Source of the DNA: a virus
Length of the DNA: 21,447 bases
Virus record (IMG/VR): IMGVR_UViG_3300047089_000149
Coordinates: 1 to 21,447 of that record
Strand: one strand, 5' to 3'
Below the pieces are notes generated by a model. The model saw nothing but the letters and a program-made list of their open reading frames with translations, was not told where the DNA came from and searched no databases. Each line of letters begins with the position of its first letter. Within the stretch, counting starts at the first letter, position 1. The position numbers and the translations under genes were made by a program. Shown in pieces: positions 15,209-20,836 of the stretch.

Positions 15209-15987
15209 CAGTCTTGAACCTCATCGGATTGATGGATGGCATCCAGCAGCTTTTTATGTTCGGTCGGCTCAGCCTTGCGCATGGCCTCAAGCGTGGTTCG
15301 GTTAGCCTGCAGCCAGGGGCCGCGCTCGCCATTGGCGCGGATCATGGTCAGGAGCTCGATGCTCCAGGTGTGCCAATCATCCGATCCATCAGCCAGCTTC
15401 GGCACTGCAAAGGCATGTGCCGGAACATCAGTCGCCGTGAGTGGTGTGACCTGTTCATCAGGCTTTTCTTCGGGAGGGTAAAGCCGGGTTGGTTGCCTTC
15501 TCTCGGGAACGCGGGGTGCATCATCACCTTCGCTGTCGAGAAACCCGAGTCCGCAAATTGAAAGCGTGACCCGGCGCTTGGCTTTGGTCACAGCTTTAAG
15601 AATTAAATTAGCAACGGCTTCACCACCACGCAGCTGACCAAGCGTGACGACACCGACATCCTCATCCGTGCGGCCGGTGTCGTCTTTCGCCCTCGCATGG
15701 ACAGTGTAAAGGCCATCAGCACTCAAATCCTGGCTGACAATTTCAAGCGAGATGCCGTGGATTTTGCGCAGCTGCTCGGCACAGGATTTGTTCGGATAGA
15801 GCACCAGCTTTCCGTTGAGATACAAATAATCGAATGGCTTGGTGAGCGGATTTAAGCCGACCATCTTGCAAACTGCATCGTGGTATTCCAGCTTTTGTTG
15901 CTCAGTCAGCTTCGACAGATCACCCTTGAACAGAGCGGCATTGATGGCCGGGATGCTGTCGTCAGCCTTTTTCGCTGGGATGCTCAT
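15208..15987 (-). CDS. Probable single-strand annealing recombinase (RecT/Bet-like)
   Basis: The 259-residue protein has the core seen in many phage annealing proteins: EYHDAVCKMVGLNPLTKPFD with YLYLNGKLVLYPNKSCAEQL (residues 34-73), a beta region with an acidic G-R-T-D-x-D-x-G-V-V motif, and EAVANLILKAVTKAKRRVTL followed by SICGLGFLD (about 123-151). The K-A-x-T-K-A-K-R-R helix is typical. C-terminal residues 155-259 are a Pro-rich linker and a helical tail. Such proteins anneal complementary strands in phage recombination and replication. Neighbouring Gp157 supports this. No partner exonuclease is seen in the window. It overlaps both neighbours (ATGA, TGATG). Confidence 0.6.
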   Translation of the reverse strand: MSIPAKKADDSIPAINAALFKGDLSKLTEQQKLEYHDAVCKMVGLNPLTKPFDYLYLNGKLVLYPNKSCAEQLRKIHGISLEIVSQDLSADGLYTVHARAKDDTGRTDEDVGVVTLGQLRGGEAVANLILKAVTKAKRRVTLSICGLGFLDSEGDDAPRVPERRQPTRLYPPEEKPDEQVTPLTATDVPAHAFAVPKLADGSDDWHTWSIELLTMIRANGERGPWLQANRTTLEAMRKAEPTEHKKLLDAIHQSDEVQD

Positions 15988-16256
15988 GGTGTCTCCGTGA
16001 TGAGGATGATTTCACCGAAGGCGGCGTAGCAGCCGTGGCCGATGGAGTGCGGGCCACGCCAGCTGCTGCCAAAATTGGCTCCGTGCTGCTCAAGTTCGGC
16101 CACTAGGCTGGCGATATAGTCCTGCACATCCTGGCTGCGGCTGCCGTAAAGTCGATATTCGGTGCAGTTAGGTCTGGATGCACTGGCCTTGCGCTCAACG
16201 CGCACCGCTGGCCTTCTGTGGGCATCCAGGTTGATGATGTGGTCGGCCACTGTCAT
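15984..16256 (-). CDS. Small protein, first gene of the leftward operon, unknown
   Basis: GGGAGA seven bases before the ATG at 16256 marks the start (90 residues); an in-frame TTG five codons upstream would use no site. The sequence has a basic middle (RRPAVRVERKASASRPN), then TEYRLYGSRSQDVQDYIASL and SSWRGPHSIGHGCYAAFGEI. No family recognised. It is the promoter-proximal gene of the leftward operon, 30 bases from the -10, and overlaps the annealing-protein start by ATGA. Confidence 0.65.
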   Translation of the reverse strand: MTVADHIINLDAHRRPAVRVERKASASRPNCTEYRLYGSRSQDVQDYIASLVAELEQHGANFGSSWRGPHSIGHGCYAAFGEIILITETP

Positions 16257-16284
16257 GGGTCTGTCTCCCAAATGGCATGGCCTA

Positions 16285-16314
16285 ATTATAAGTCCAAGAA
16301 GTTTTGACTAGCAA
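16285..16314 (-). promoter_or_regulatory. Leftward early promoter (PL-like)
   Basis: On the minus strand a perfect TATAAT -10 (16285-16290) stands 18 bases from TTGCTA (16309-16314), a 4/6 match to the -35 consensus. It drives the leftward operon beginning at 16256. A 19-bp dyad operator fills the spacer exactly, so a bound regulator would block RNA polymerase. Confidence 0.75.
16291..16309. promoter_or_regulatory. Operator site A (in leftward promoter spacer)
   Basis: AGTCCAA-GAAGT-TTTGACT: two 7-base arms in inverted order around five bases, with one mismatch between arms. It is the best copy of a motif found four times in the immunity region and nowhere else I could see in full form. Confidence 0.7.
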
Positions 16315-16321
16315 GGCGGAG

Positions 16322-16340
16322 AGGCCAAAATTCTTGTCCT
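16322..16340. promoter_or_regulatory. Operator site D (upstream of the leftward promoter)
   Basis: AGGCCAA-AATTC-TTGTCCT has the same 7-5-7 dyad layout and a degenerate match to site A. Its centre is 31 bases (about three helical turns) from that of A, a spacing suited to cooperative binding. It overlaps TTGTCC, a possible -35 for a rightward promoter with TATAAA at 16360-16365. Confidence 0.5.
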
Positions 16341-16431
16341 CCACTTTTAGCTTGCAGGCTATAAAAATTGTGTCAGAATTTTACCAACGCCAACGGGACG
16401 GAAACGCTGGGGAGCGTATTCACTAACAAAG

Positions 16432-16448
16432 CCTCTCTGAAAGAGAGG
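16432..16448 (+). promoter_or_regulatory. Hairpin covering the ribosome-binding site of the 118-residue frame
   Basis: CCTCTCT (16432-16438), loop GAA, AGAGAGG (16442-16448) form a perfect 7-bp stem. The 3' arm is the only ribosome-binding site for the ATG at 16453, so in mRNA it would be hidden unless opened. Confidence 0.45.
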
Positions 16449-16452
16449 ATGC

Positions 16453-16809
16453 ATGCCGTTTAACTCTGCGGAAATGCAGGCGATTTTTGAAATTTTGCAC
16501 GAACTAGAGGCAGCAGCGCCTGGCCTGCTGGCCCTTGTCCAAACTACCGAAACACCATTGGCAAAAGGACTGCAGCCTGGTGTTGAGCATTTGGCTTATC
16601 TGACGCGCTGGTGGTTTGGCGGAGAGTTGTCCCCACAAGTCACAGGCGGCGCTTCCGCCTCTTCACGGCTTTCGAAGCGGGGCCGTTCGGGGTCGGGCCA
16701 TCCAGTTCGCCCAATTTCTTCGCCAAATCCAAAGGCAGGTGCGTATGGTAGCCGAAATAAAGCCAATCGCTCGTCAGGCCGTGCACCTTCTCGCACAGTA
16801 AAAAGATGA
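16453..16809 (+). CDS. Possible small protein of the immunity region, unknown
   Basis: The frame gives 118 residues. Residues 6-60 look like a real protein (AEMQAIFEILHELEAAAPGL, then HLAYLTRWWFGG). From about residue 63 it runs antisense to the 3' half of the repressor gene and becomes a low-complexity Ser/Arg/Gly tail, a sign of shadow coding. AGAGAGG precedes the ATG by four bases but lies within a hairpin. It could be a regulated immunity-region gene or a chance frame; convergent overlap of 170 bases with the repressor argues for caution. Confidence 0.35.
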   Translation: MPFNSAEMQAIFEILHELEAAAPGLLALVQTTETPLAKGLQPGVEHLAYLTRWWFGGELSPQVTGGASASSRLSKRGRSGSGHPVRPISSPNPKAGAYGSRNKANRSSGRAPSRTVKR

Positions 16810-16993
16810 TCTCGCGCGGTAACGGATACCCGCGTTCGTAATTGTTCCAGCGCGCCTTGGAAAGCCCGAGAAACCTGGCGAAAGCTGCTGCCTGGGGGAA
16901 ACCCAGGGCAAGGCGCAGGCGCTTCAAGCGCTCTGCAGTGGGGTCAGGGGCCCTGTGCCCTGGGTTCATGACGGCATACCAAGTCTTCTTCAT
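16640..16993 (-). CDS. XRE-family phage repressor (short, cI-like)
   Basis: The 117-residue protein has one XRE helix-turn-helix: TAERLKRLRLALGFPQAAAF (residues 19-38), ARFLGLSKARWNNYERGYPL with the recognition helix, and a stabilising SDWLYFG at 75-81. A basic tail ends KRRKRRL. No LexA-like S24 peptidase part is present, so RecA-stimulated self-cleavage is not expected, unlike lambda cI. It sits between two outward early promoters and has a Cro-like gene divergent from it, the normal arrangement of an immunity region. No ribosome-binding site precedes the ATG, so the transcript may be leaderless. Confidence 0.75.
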   Translation of the reverse strand: MKKTWYAVMNPGHRAPDPTAERLKRLRLALGFPQAAAFARFLGLSKARWNNYERGYPLPREIIFLLCEKVHGLTSDWLYFGYHTHLPLDLAKKLGELDGPTPNGPASKAVKRRKRRL

Positions 16994-17016
16994 GTTGAGC
17001 AGACTAGCATTTTGCC

Positions 17017-17039
17017 TTTACTGGTAAACTTATTTTTAC
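17017..17039. promoter_or_regulatory. TTTAC/GTAAA half-site cluster upstream of the repressor
   Basis: TTTAC at 17017-17021, GTAAA at 17024-17028 and TTTAC at 17035-17039 form one tight dyad (TTTACTGGTAAA) and a second looser one. They lie 24-46 bases before the repressor ATG, over its expected promoter, and differ in sequence from the AGTCCAA operators. They could be the target of the Cro-like protein. Confidence 0.45.
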
Positions 17040-17044
17040 ACAAG

Positions 17045-17063
17045 TCTCCAAGGATTTTGGACT
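17045..17063. promoter_or_regulatory. Operator site B (upstream of the rightward promoter)
   Basis: TCTCCAA-GGATT-TTGGACT; the inner TCCAA-N5... TTGGA core is a perfect dyad. It matches 12 of 14 arm positions of the AGTCCAA-N5-TTKGACT consensus and ends two bases before the rightward -35, so bound protein could stop polymerase or contact it. Confidence 0.6.
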
Positions 17064-17064
17064 A

Positions 17065-17093
17065 TTGATCGTCCAAATGTTTTTGACTATTAT
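17065..17093 (+). promoter_or_regulatory. Rightward early promoter (PR-like)
   Basis: TTGATC (17065-17070) and TATTAT (17088-17093, 5/6 match) are 17 bases apart. Transcription would start at about 17100-17103, which is the ATG of the cro-like gene, so the message probably has no leader. Operator C fills the spacer. Confidence 0.7.
17070..17088. promoter_or_regulatory. Operator site C (in rightward promoter spacer)
   Basis: CGTCCAA-ATGTT-TTTGACT differs from site A in one arm base. It lies in the -35/-10 spacer just as A does in the leftward promoter; its centre is 25 bases from that of site B. Confidence 0.7.
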
Positions 17094-17102
17094 CGCGGCC
17101 GC

Positions 17103-17441
17103 ATGACCGGTCGCACCCTCACAACCACCACAGCAGTGATTGATGCCCTGGGCGGCAACCAAGCCGTCCAGGCGCTCACTGGTGCTGCCTCAAGGCAGAC
17201 TGTTTCCAACTGGCGCAGGTTCAAGGCTTTCCCGAGCAATACGCATGCCGTGCTGTCAGCGGCTCTGATCGCCATCGGCAAGGAAGCCCCGCGCGAATTG
17301 TGGGGCCAGGTTGGACCAAAACGCATGCGCCAGCTCAAGCACATGGGCCTGCGCATTGGCCCGCGTTCCAAGCCACGCAAGCGAAAGCAAGTATCGCGTT
17401 CGAAAGATGCAGCGCGTGAGGGGGCGCGCTCGTCGGTGTGA
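17103..17441 (+). CDS. Cro-like helix-turn-helix regulator
   Basis: The 112-residue protein has a Cro-type helix-turn-helix in its first 60 residues: AVIDALGGNQAVQALTG, then a turn and SRQTVSNWRRFKAFPSNT, where G-G-x-x-x-V-x-x-L and V-x-x-W are characteristic of YdaS/Cro-like proteins. A basic C-terminal tail follows (KPRKRKQVSRSK). It is the first gene of the rightward operon and diverges from the XRE repressor. Its ATG is at the predicted transcription start, with no room for a Shine-Dalgarno. It probably competes with the repressor at the early operators. Confidence 0.8.
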   Translation: MTGRTLTTTTAVIDALGGNQAVQALTGAASRQTVSNWRRFKAFPSNTHAVLSAALIAIGKEAPRELWGQVGPKRMRQLKHMGLRIGPRSKPRKRKQVSRSKDAAREGARSSV

Positions 17442-17495
17442 GTTGCGTCTGCGTTGCGTTTGTTTGTTCACCAGCGAAAGGGCGGGTCCGCGCTC

Positions 17496-18017
17496 ATGGC
17501 ATCACTGCCACCAACCAGCACCCCTGCTGATGGGCATGGCCCGCCCCGAACATCACGCAACAAACGCTGGCCTTGTGACCTGCTGCAAAGCTTCCTGGCG
17601 CTGTGGAATGAAAACAAACTATCGGCTTCGCAAATGGCAGGGCGTCTCGGCATTTCACGCGGTGCAGTCCTGGGCAAAGCGCATCGCCTCGGCCTGACCA
17701 CACACCGCAAGGTCAGGCAGGCAAAGCCGCGCAAGCCATTGCCACTGACCTACCGGCCGCTGAAAACCCTGCCGCCAGTGATGCCGATCATGGATGAGCC
17801 AGCACCAGCATCACCGGAGTTCCTGGGGCTGTCCCTGCTTGAGCTGAAGGCATCAAGCTGCCGGTATCCGCATGGTGAGGCTGCACCGTTTTTCTTCTGC
17901 GGCCAGCCTCAGCAGGATGGCTCATCGTATTGCCCGTACCACCACCGACTGACCCATCACGCCCTATCAGCTCACCGGCCACTGACTGACTACATCCCGC
18001 GCGGGGTCAATCCATGA
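17496..18017 (+). CDS. gcrA: GcrA-family cell-cycle regulator, phage-borne
   Basis: The protein of 173 residues has the GcrA signature: a helix-turn-helix with FLALWNENKLSASQMAGRLG (residues 33-52) and ISRGAVLGKAHRLGL (53-67), a Pro/Lys-rich linker, then LSLLELKASSCRYPHG and PFFFCGQPQQDGSSYCPYHH (about 112-150) with Cys and His at the usual places. In Caulobacter GcrA binds sigma-70 polymerase at CcrM-methylated GANTC promoters. This one has about 24 extra N-terminal residues, and the ATG at 17496 is the best start (the frame opens at a TTG at 17454). As second gene after cro it could redirect host transcription or time replication. Confidence 0.85.
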   Translation: MASLPPTSTPADGHGPPRTSRNKRWPCDLLQSFLALWNENKLSASQMAGRLGISRGAVLGKAHRLGLTTHRKVRQAKPRKPLPLTYRPLKTLPPVMPIMDEPAPASPEFLGLSLLELKASSCRYPHGEAAPFFFCGQPQQDGSSYCPYHHRLTHHALSAHRPLTDYIPRGVNP

Positions 18018-18346
18018 CCCAGCAGCTCGATATGTTCCCGCCGCGCACCAGGACGCGCCGAACGGATCCTGAAACCTCACGCAAGGCTGCTGAGCAGGCC
18101 CAGCCGAAAATGACCGAGCGGCGCAGGATCGTGCTGCGCCATTTCCTGCAGTTCACGGCAATGACCGACCTGGATTTGCAAGGCCTGTGCAGTAACCACG
18201 GCTCAACCTACCGCACCCGCCGTTCTGAGCTCGAAAAGATGGGCTACATCGCGGACAGCGGCCGGCGCATCGAGCAGCGCGGCAGCAACCGCATTGTCTG
18301 GAAGATCACACCAGAAGGCATCAAAGCAGCCAGGGTGTTGTGCTGA
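18014..18346 (+). CDS. Winged-helix DNA-binding protein
   Basis: The 110-residue protein has RRTDPETSRKAAEQAQPKMT (residues 14-33), a motif often seen in small phage replication-region proteins. A winged helix follows: RIVLRHFLQFTAMTDLDLQG, STYRTRRSELEKMGYIADSG with the recognition helix, and RIVWKITPEG as wing. It probably binds DNA; the target is unknown. The start overlaps the GcrA stop (ATGA) and the stop overlaps the DUF1376 start (TGATG). Confidence 0.75.
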   Translation: MTQQLDMFPPRTRTRRTDPETSRKAAEQAQPKMTERRRIVLRHFLQFTAMTDLDLQGLCSNHGSTYRTRRSELEKMGYIADSGRRIEQRGSNRIVWKITPEGIKAARVLC

Positions 18347-18675
18347 TGGGCACGATGAAATGGTACAAACGTGACCCGCGCGCAGCTCTCACTGGCATGC
18401 AGGGCATGACGCTAGAGGAACGCGGTGCCTATAACACCATCCTCGATATTCTCTACATGCATGATGGCTCAGTGCCGGATAAGCCAGCTTCAGTCTGTAA
18501 ATGGCTTGGCACCAACGCACGCGGCTGGAAGCGCATTCGCGCTCGGCTGCTTGAGCTGAAAAAACTCTATGTGCTGGCGGGCAATATCCGCAATGAACGC
18601 GCCGACCGGGAAATCCGATATGCGCATGCGAAGGCTGCAGAACGAGCGCGCAAGAAACTGCGGCTGGTGGAATAG
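18346..18675 (+). CDS. DUF1376-family replication-region protein, shortened
   Basis: The 109-residue frame has the DUF1376 pattern: KWYKRDPRAALTGMQGMTLE (residues 4-23), ERGAYNTILDILYMHDGSVP, then KWLGTNARGWKRIRARLLEL. The family is encoded in phage and prophage replication regions, often beside a helicase loader. The frame ends at a TAG after KKLRLVE. The Lys-Phe-Gly-Glu-Thr-rich tail that commonly follows in such proteins is present just downstream, in another frame (see 18676-18865), so this copy may be a frame-broken version. ATG at 18346 overlaps the previous stop; GTG at 18340 is possible. Confidence 0.7.
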   Translation: MGTMKWYKRDPRAALTGMQGMTLEERGAYNTILDILYMHDGSVPDKPASVCKWLGTNARGWKRIRARLLELKKLYVLAGNIRNERADREIRYAHAKAAERARKKLRLVE

Positions 18676-18865
18676 GGCAAAGTTTGGCGAAACTTTGGGT
18701 GAAACAACGCCAAACCTTTTTGCCAAGTCATTGAAAATAAACACACCGAACCTTACCGCGATGTACAGACTATAGATTAAAGAAAGAAAGCTAAGCGCAA
18801 AGTTCGTGCCAACTCTTGAAGGGGCAACCAAGGAAAGCGGGGATAACTCATGGAGATACCACACC
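18676..18865 (+). other. Noncoding stretch with hairpin and out-of-frame DUF1376-like tail
   Basis: These 190 bases lie between the DUF1376 gene and the next gene. CAAAGTTT-GGCG-AAACTTTG (18678-18697) is a perfect 8-bp hairpin without a following T-run. In the frame of 18677-18775 the sequence reads RAKFGETLGETTPNLFAKSL, close to the repetitive C-terminal tails of DUF1376 proteins. The rest is A-rich with no clear gene. A promoter cannot be assigned. Confidence 0.5.
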
Positions 18866-19222
18866 ATGCAACCAGTGACCCCAAACCTGATCGAGAAAGC
18901 CAAGCTGCTGCGCGCCAATCATCTGTCCTGGCGCAGCATTGCCATGCGCCTGGATGTTTCTGAATGGCACATCCATTGCGCAGTGGAGCCCGCGTTTCGG
19001 GAATTTCGTAGGAACCGTGTGCGAAATCCGCCGAAAGACAAACGAGTGACCGTCAACAGTGCCGTTGGCCATGAGGTGCGGTTTCGCAATCACCGGCCAC
19101 CGGATGAGGTTTTGCGCGAAGCGGAAGAGGCCCACGAATTGCGGCTGAAGCGTTCACCAACAGACGAGCTGCTCGGTGATCCGCTGCCAGGCCGCAGCGC
19201 ATTGGATCAGAAGAAAGGTTGA
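18866..19222 (+). CDS. Small DNA-binding-like protein, unknown
   Basis: The ATG at 18866 (118 residues) is preceded by GGAG ten bases upstream; an in-frame GTG extension to 18806 is less likely. Residues 8-45 hold a helix-turn-helix-like segment: IEKAKLLRANHLSWRSIAMR followed by LDVSEWHIHCAVEPAFREF, with the S-W-x-x-I-A turn of Hin/resolvase-type folds. The C-terminal half is charged (DEVLREAEEAHELRLKR). No family can be named. Confidence 0.6.
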   Translation: MQPVTPNLIEKAKLLRANHLSWRSIAMRLDVSEWHIHCAVEPAFREFRRNRVRNPPKDKRVTVNSAVGHEVRFRNHRPPDEVLREAEEAHELRLKRSPTDELLGDPLPGRSALDQKKG

Positions 19223-19224
19223 CT

Positions 19225-19755
19225 ATGGCGCGGCTCTTCACGGGTGCTGAGGTCTTGGATGATTGGCATCCACTTGACCAGGTTGAGGCCCCTGAATTTA
19301 TCCCACATCAATGGACAGGTCCGCATGTGGCACTGCGGCTGACGGAGGCCTGGCGCATCCACTCCAAAATGCCGTGGTGCTCACCCTATCCGCGCGCGTT
19401 CGGCCGCTGGTGGCCGCCGTATCGGGTCGAATGGACTGATTTACTGGCCATGCTCGGTGGTGGCGAACTCGAGGAATTGCAACGCGAGGCCAACCGCACC
19501 CGCGTTCTGCCATCAGCTCAGGAAATATCCCGCATGGAGCTGGTGATTGATTGGCCGATGGATTACCTGGCCGAGCCGCGTCATGTCCTGATCGTCCATG
19601 TCTGCGCGCGGGTGGCATCCTTCGATGGCGACCTGGCCAGGGAAATCAAGCGGCGCAACTACGGTGGTGATGCTGAGCAATGGCAGCAGCTCAACTGGCA
19701 ATTCTGCGACAGCATCGCTGACCAGCTCATCGGCCGGCGCATCATGGTGTTTTGA
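19225..19755 (+). CDS. Unknown Trp-rich protein of the early operon
   Basis: AAAGG six bases before ATG 19225 sets the start (176 residues). The first half is rich in Trp and Pro (MPWCSPYPRAFGRWWPPYRV); the second half has DWPMDYLAEPRHVLIVHVCA, then an E-I-K-R-R-N-Y-G-G turn and QQLNWQFCDSIADQLI, a helix pattern resembling DNA-binding regulators. Comparison with DUF6362-type phage proteins crossed my mind but is not firm. Function unknown. Confidence 0.6.
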   Translation: MARLFTGAEVLDDWHPLDQVEAPEFIPHQWTGPHVALRLTEAWRIHSKMPWCSPYPRAFGRWWPPYRVEWTDLLAMLGGGELEELQREANRTRVLPSAQEISRMELVIDWPMDYLAEPRHVLIVHVCARVASFDGDLAREIKRRNYGGDAEQWQQLNWQFCDSIADQLIGRRIMVF

Positions 19756-19781
19756 TCTAAAGTCAAAAACGGAGGGGACCG

Positions 19782-20096
19782 ATGGCGAAGCGAACGAAGA
19801 AAAGGGCAAAGCAGAGAGTACGGCGCAGGGACTCGGCGGACCTAAAGAGACAGATAGCACTTGCGGATAGGCTCATTGACATAGAGCAAGCACTTAATAG
19901 CGCGAAGTTGCGGCTAAATCGGATCGAAACCGTCCTGGCTCCTGAGCTGACCAAGCTGCTCGATTTGCAGCCACCAGTAAGGGCCGAAGTGTTTCACAGG
20001 AAACAATCGGAACCTGACACACCTGAAACCGTCGCGGAGAAAGCGAAGCAGGCGCGCGACGTGATGACGAAAGCTGCTGACGCCCTTGGCGGTTGA
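19782..20096 (+). CDS. Small basic coiled-coil protein, unknown
   Basis: A strong GGAGGGG lies five bases before the ATG. The 104-residue product opens with a very basic segment (KRTKKRAKQRVRRR) that could bind nucleic acid. A coiled-coil helix follows (DLKRQIALADRLIDIEQALN then SAKLRLNRIETVLAPEL), with a final Lys/Ala-rich helix. Its end overlaps the next start by 11 bases. No family recognised. Confidence 0.65.
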   Translation: MAKRTKKRAKQRVRRRDSADLKRQIALADRLIDIEQALNSAKLRLNRIETVLAPELTKLLDLQPPVRAEVFHRKQSEPDTPETVAEKAKQARDVMTKAADALGG

Positions 20097-20748
20097 GAAT
20101 GTCAGCACCGCGGCGAAAACCTATCTCTCGGCCATCGGTGCGGTTGCAATCTTTGTCTGCACTGACAAAGGCAAACCGATCAACATCGGTGTGGCGCGCG
20201 ATCTGGACAAGGCGCTGCGCCACTTGCGAAAAATTATCGCGCCAACTGCAGCGATTGATTGGGCGGCCTGGGGAATGAACTATGCCAAGCTGGCGGAAAT
20301 CGCCCAGCTGCGTGACCTGCTCTATGACTATCAGGCTGATGGTCCTGCCAGATTAGTGCCGGTGGATGAGCTGGCCATCCGCATCAGCATGATGGCAGCT
20401 TCGCATGGTGTGGTGCTGACACCACACAGCCGCGCCCTGGAACGCGCCGAAACCTATGCCGGATATTTGGATAAGGCGCTGGAAGGCATGCAGCGCAACG
20501 GCACATTTGCCGCCTTCAACCAGGCCTACAAGGAACATCGCTTGGCACTACTCAAGGTGAAAGAGCCGGTGCAGCCGTATTGGGCTGTGATGGCTGAATT
20601 GCGCGCGGTGATCATCCGCAGCCTGGTCAATGACCCGAGAAATCGACTTGTGCCATCCAGCATGCTGGTTGAAATCCGCCAGGCATTTCCGTGGTTTACG
20701 AAGCCACCACTGATCCGCATGCGCAAGCACAAGCGCAAGGGCAATTGA
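20086..20748 (+). CDS. Unknown protein with possible degenerate GIY-YIG-like N-terminus (TTG start)
   Basis: No ATG exists in frame until well inside, so the TTG at 20086 (220 residues) is the likely start, coupled to the previous gene. Residues 12-48 read AIGAVAIFVCTDKGKPINIG followed by VARDLDKALRHLRK. This recalls the beta-strand plus K/N-I-G-x-x-x-D-x-x-x-R-L pattern of GIY-YIG/T5orf172 domains, but catalytic residues are not clear. The rest is helical and ends basic (RMRKHKRKG). It precedes the HNH gene, perhaps as another nuclease-like protein. Assignment is tentative. Confidence 0.6.
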   Translation: MAVENVSTAAKTYLSAIGAVAIFVCTDKGKPINIGVARDLDKALRHLRKIIAPTAAIDWAAWGMNYAKLAEIAQLRDLLYDYQADGPARLVPVDELAIRISMMAASHGVVLTPHSRALERAETYAGYLDKALEGMQRNGTFAAFNQAYKEHRLALLKVKEPVQPYWAVMAELRAVIIRSLVNDPRNRLVPSSMLVEIRQAFPWFTKPPLIRMRKHKRKGN

Positions 20749-20780
20749 CAACACACTGCAAATCACACATTCCTACGCGC

Positions 20781-20816
20781 GTGAATTTTTCAGGGCGAAG
20801 CTTGCCTGAAATTCAC
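20781..20816 (+). other. Hairpin before the HNH gene
   Basis: GTGAATTT..CAGG (20781-20794, with a two-T bulge) pairs with CCTG AAATTCAC (20805-20816) around a ten-base loop. It lies between the early operon's last gene and HNH, without a T-run, so it could be an mRNA processing or antitermination-type element or a DNA site at the early/late boundary. Confidence 0.45.
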
Positions 20817-20836
20817 TTCCACAAATAACGGGTTGC

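Noticed and set aside
19755-19772. Another operator copy (AGTCAAAAACG on the plus strand)
   Set aside because: Only one half-site fits; the TCCAA partner at the right spacing is missing.
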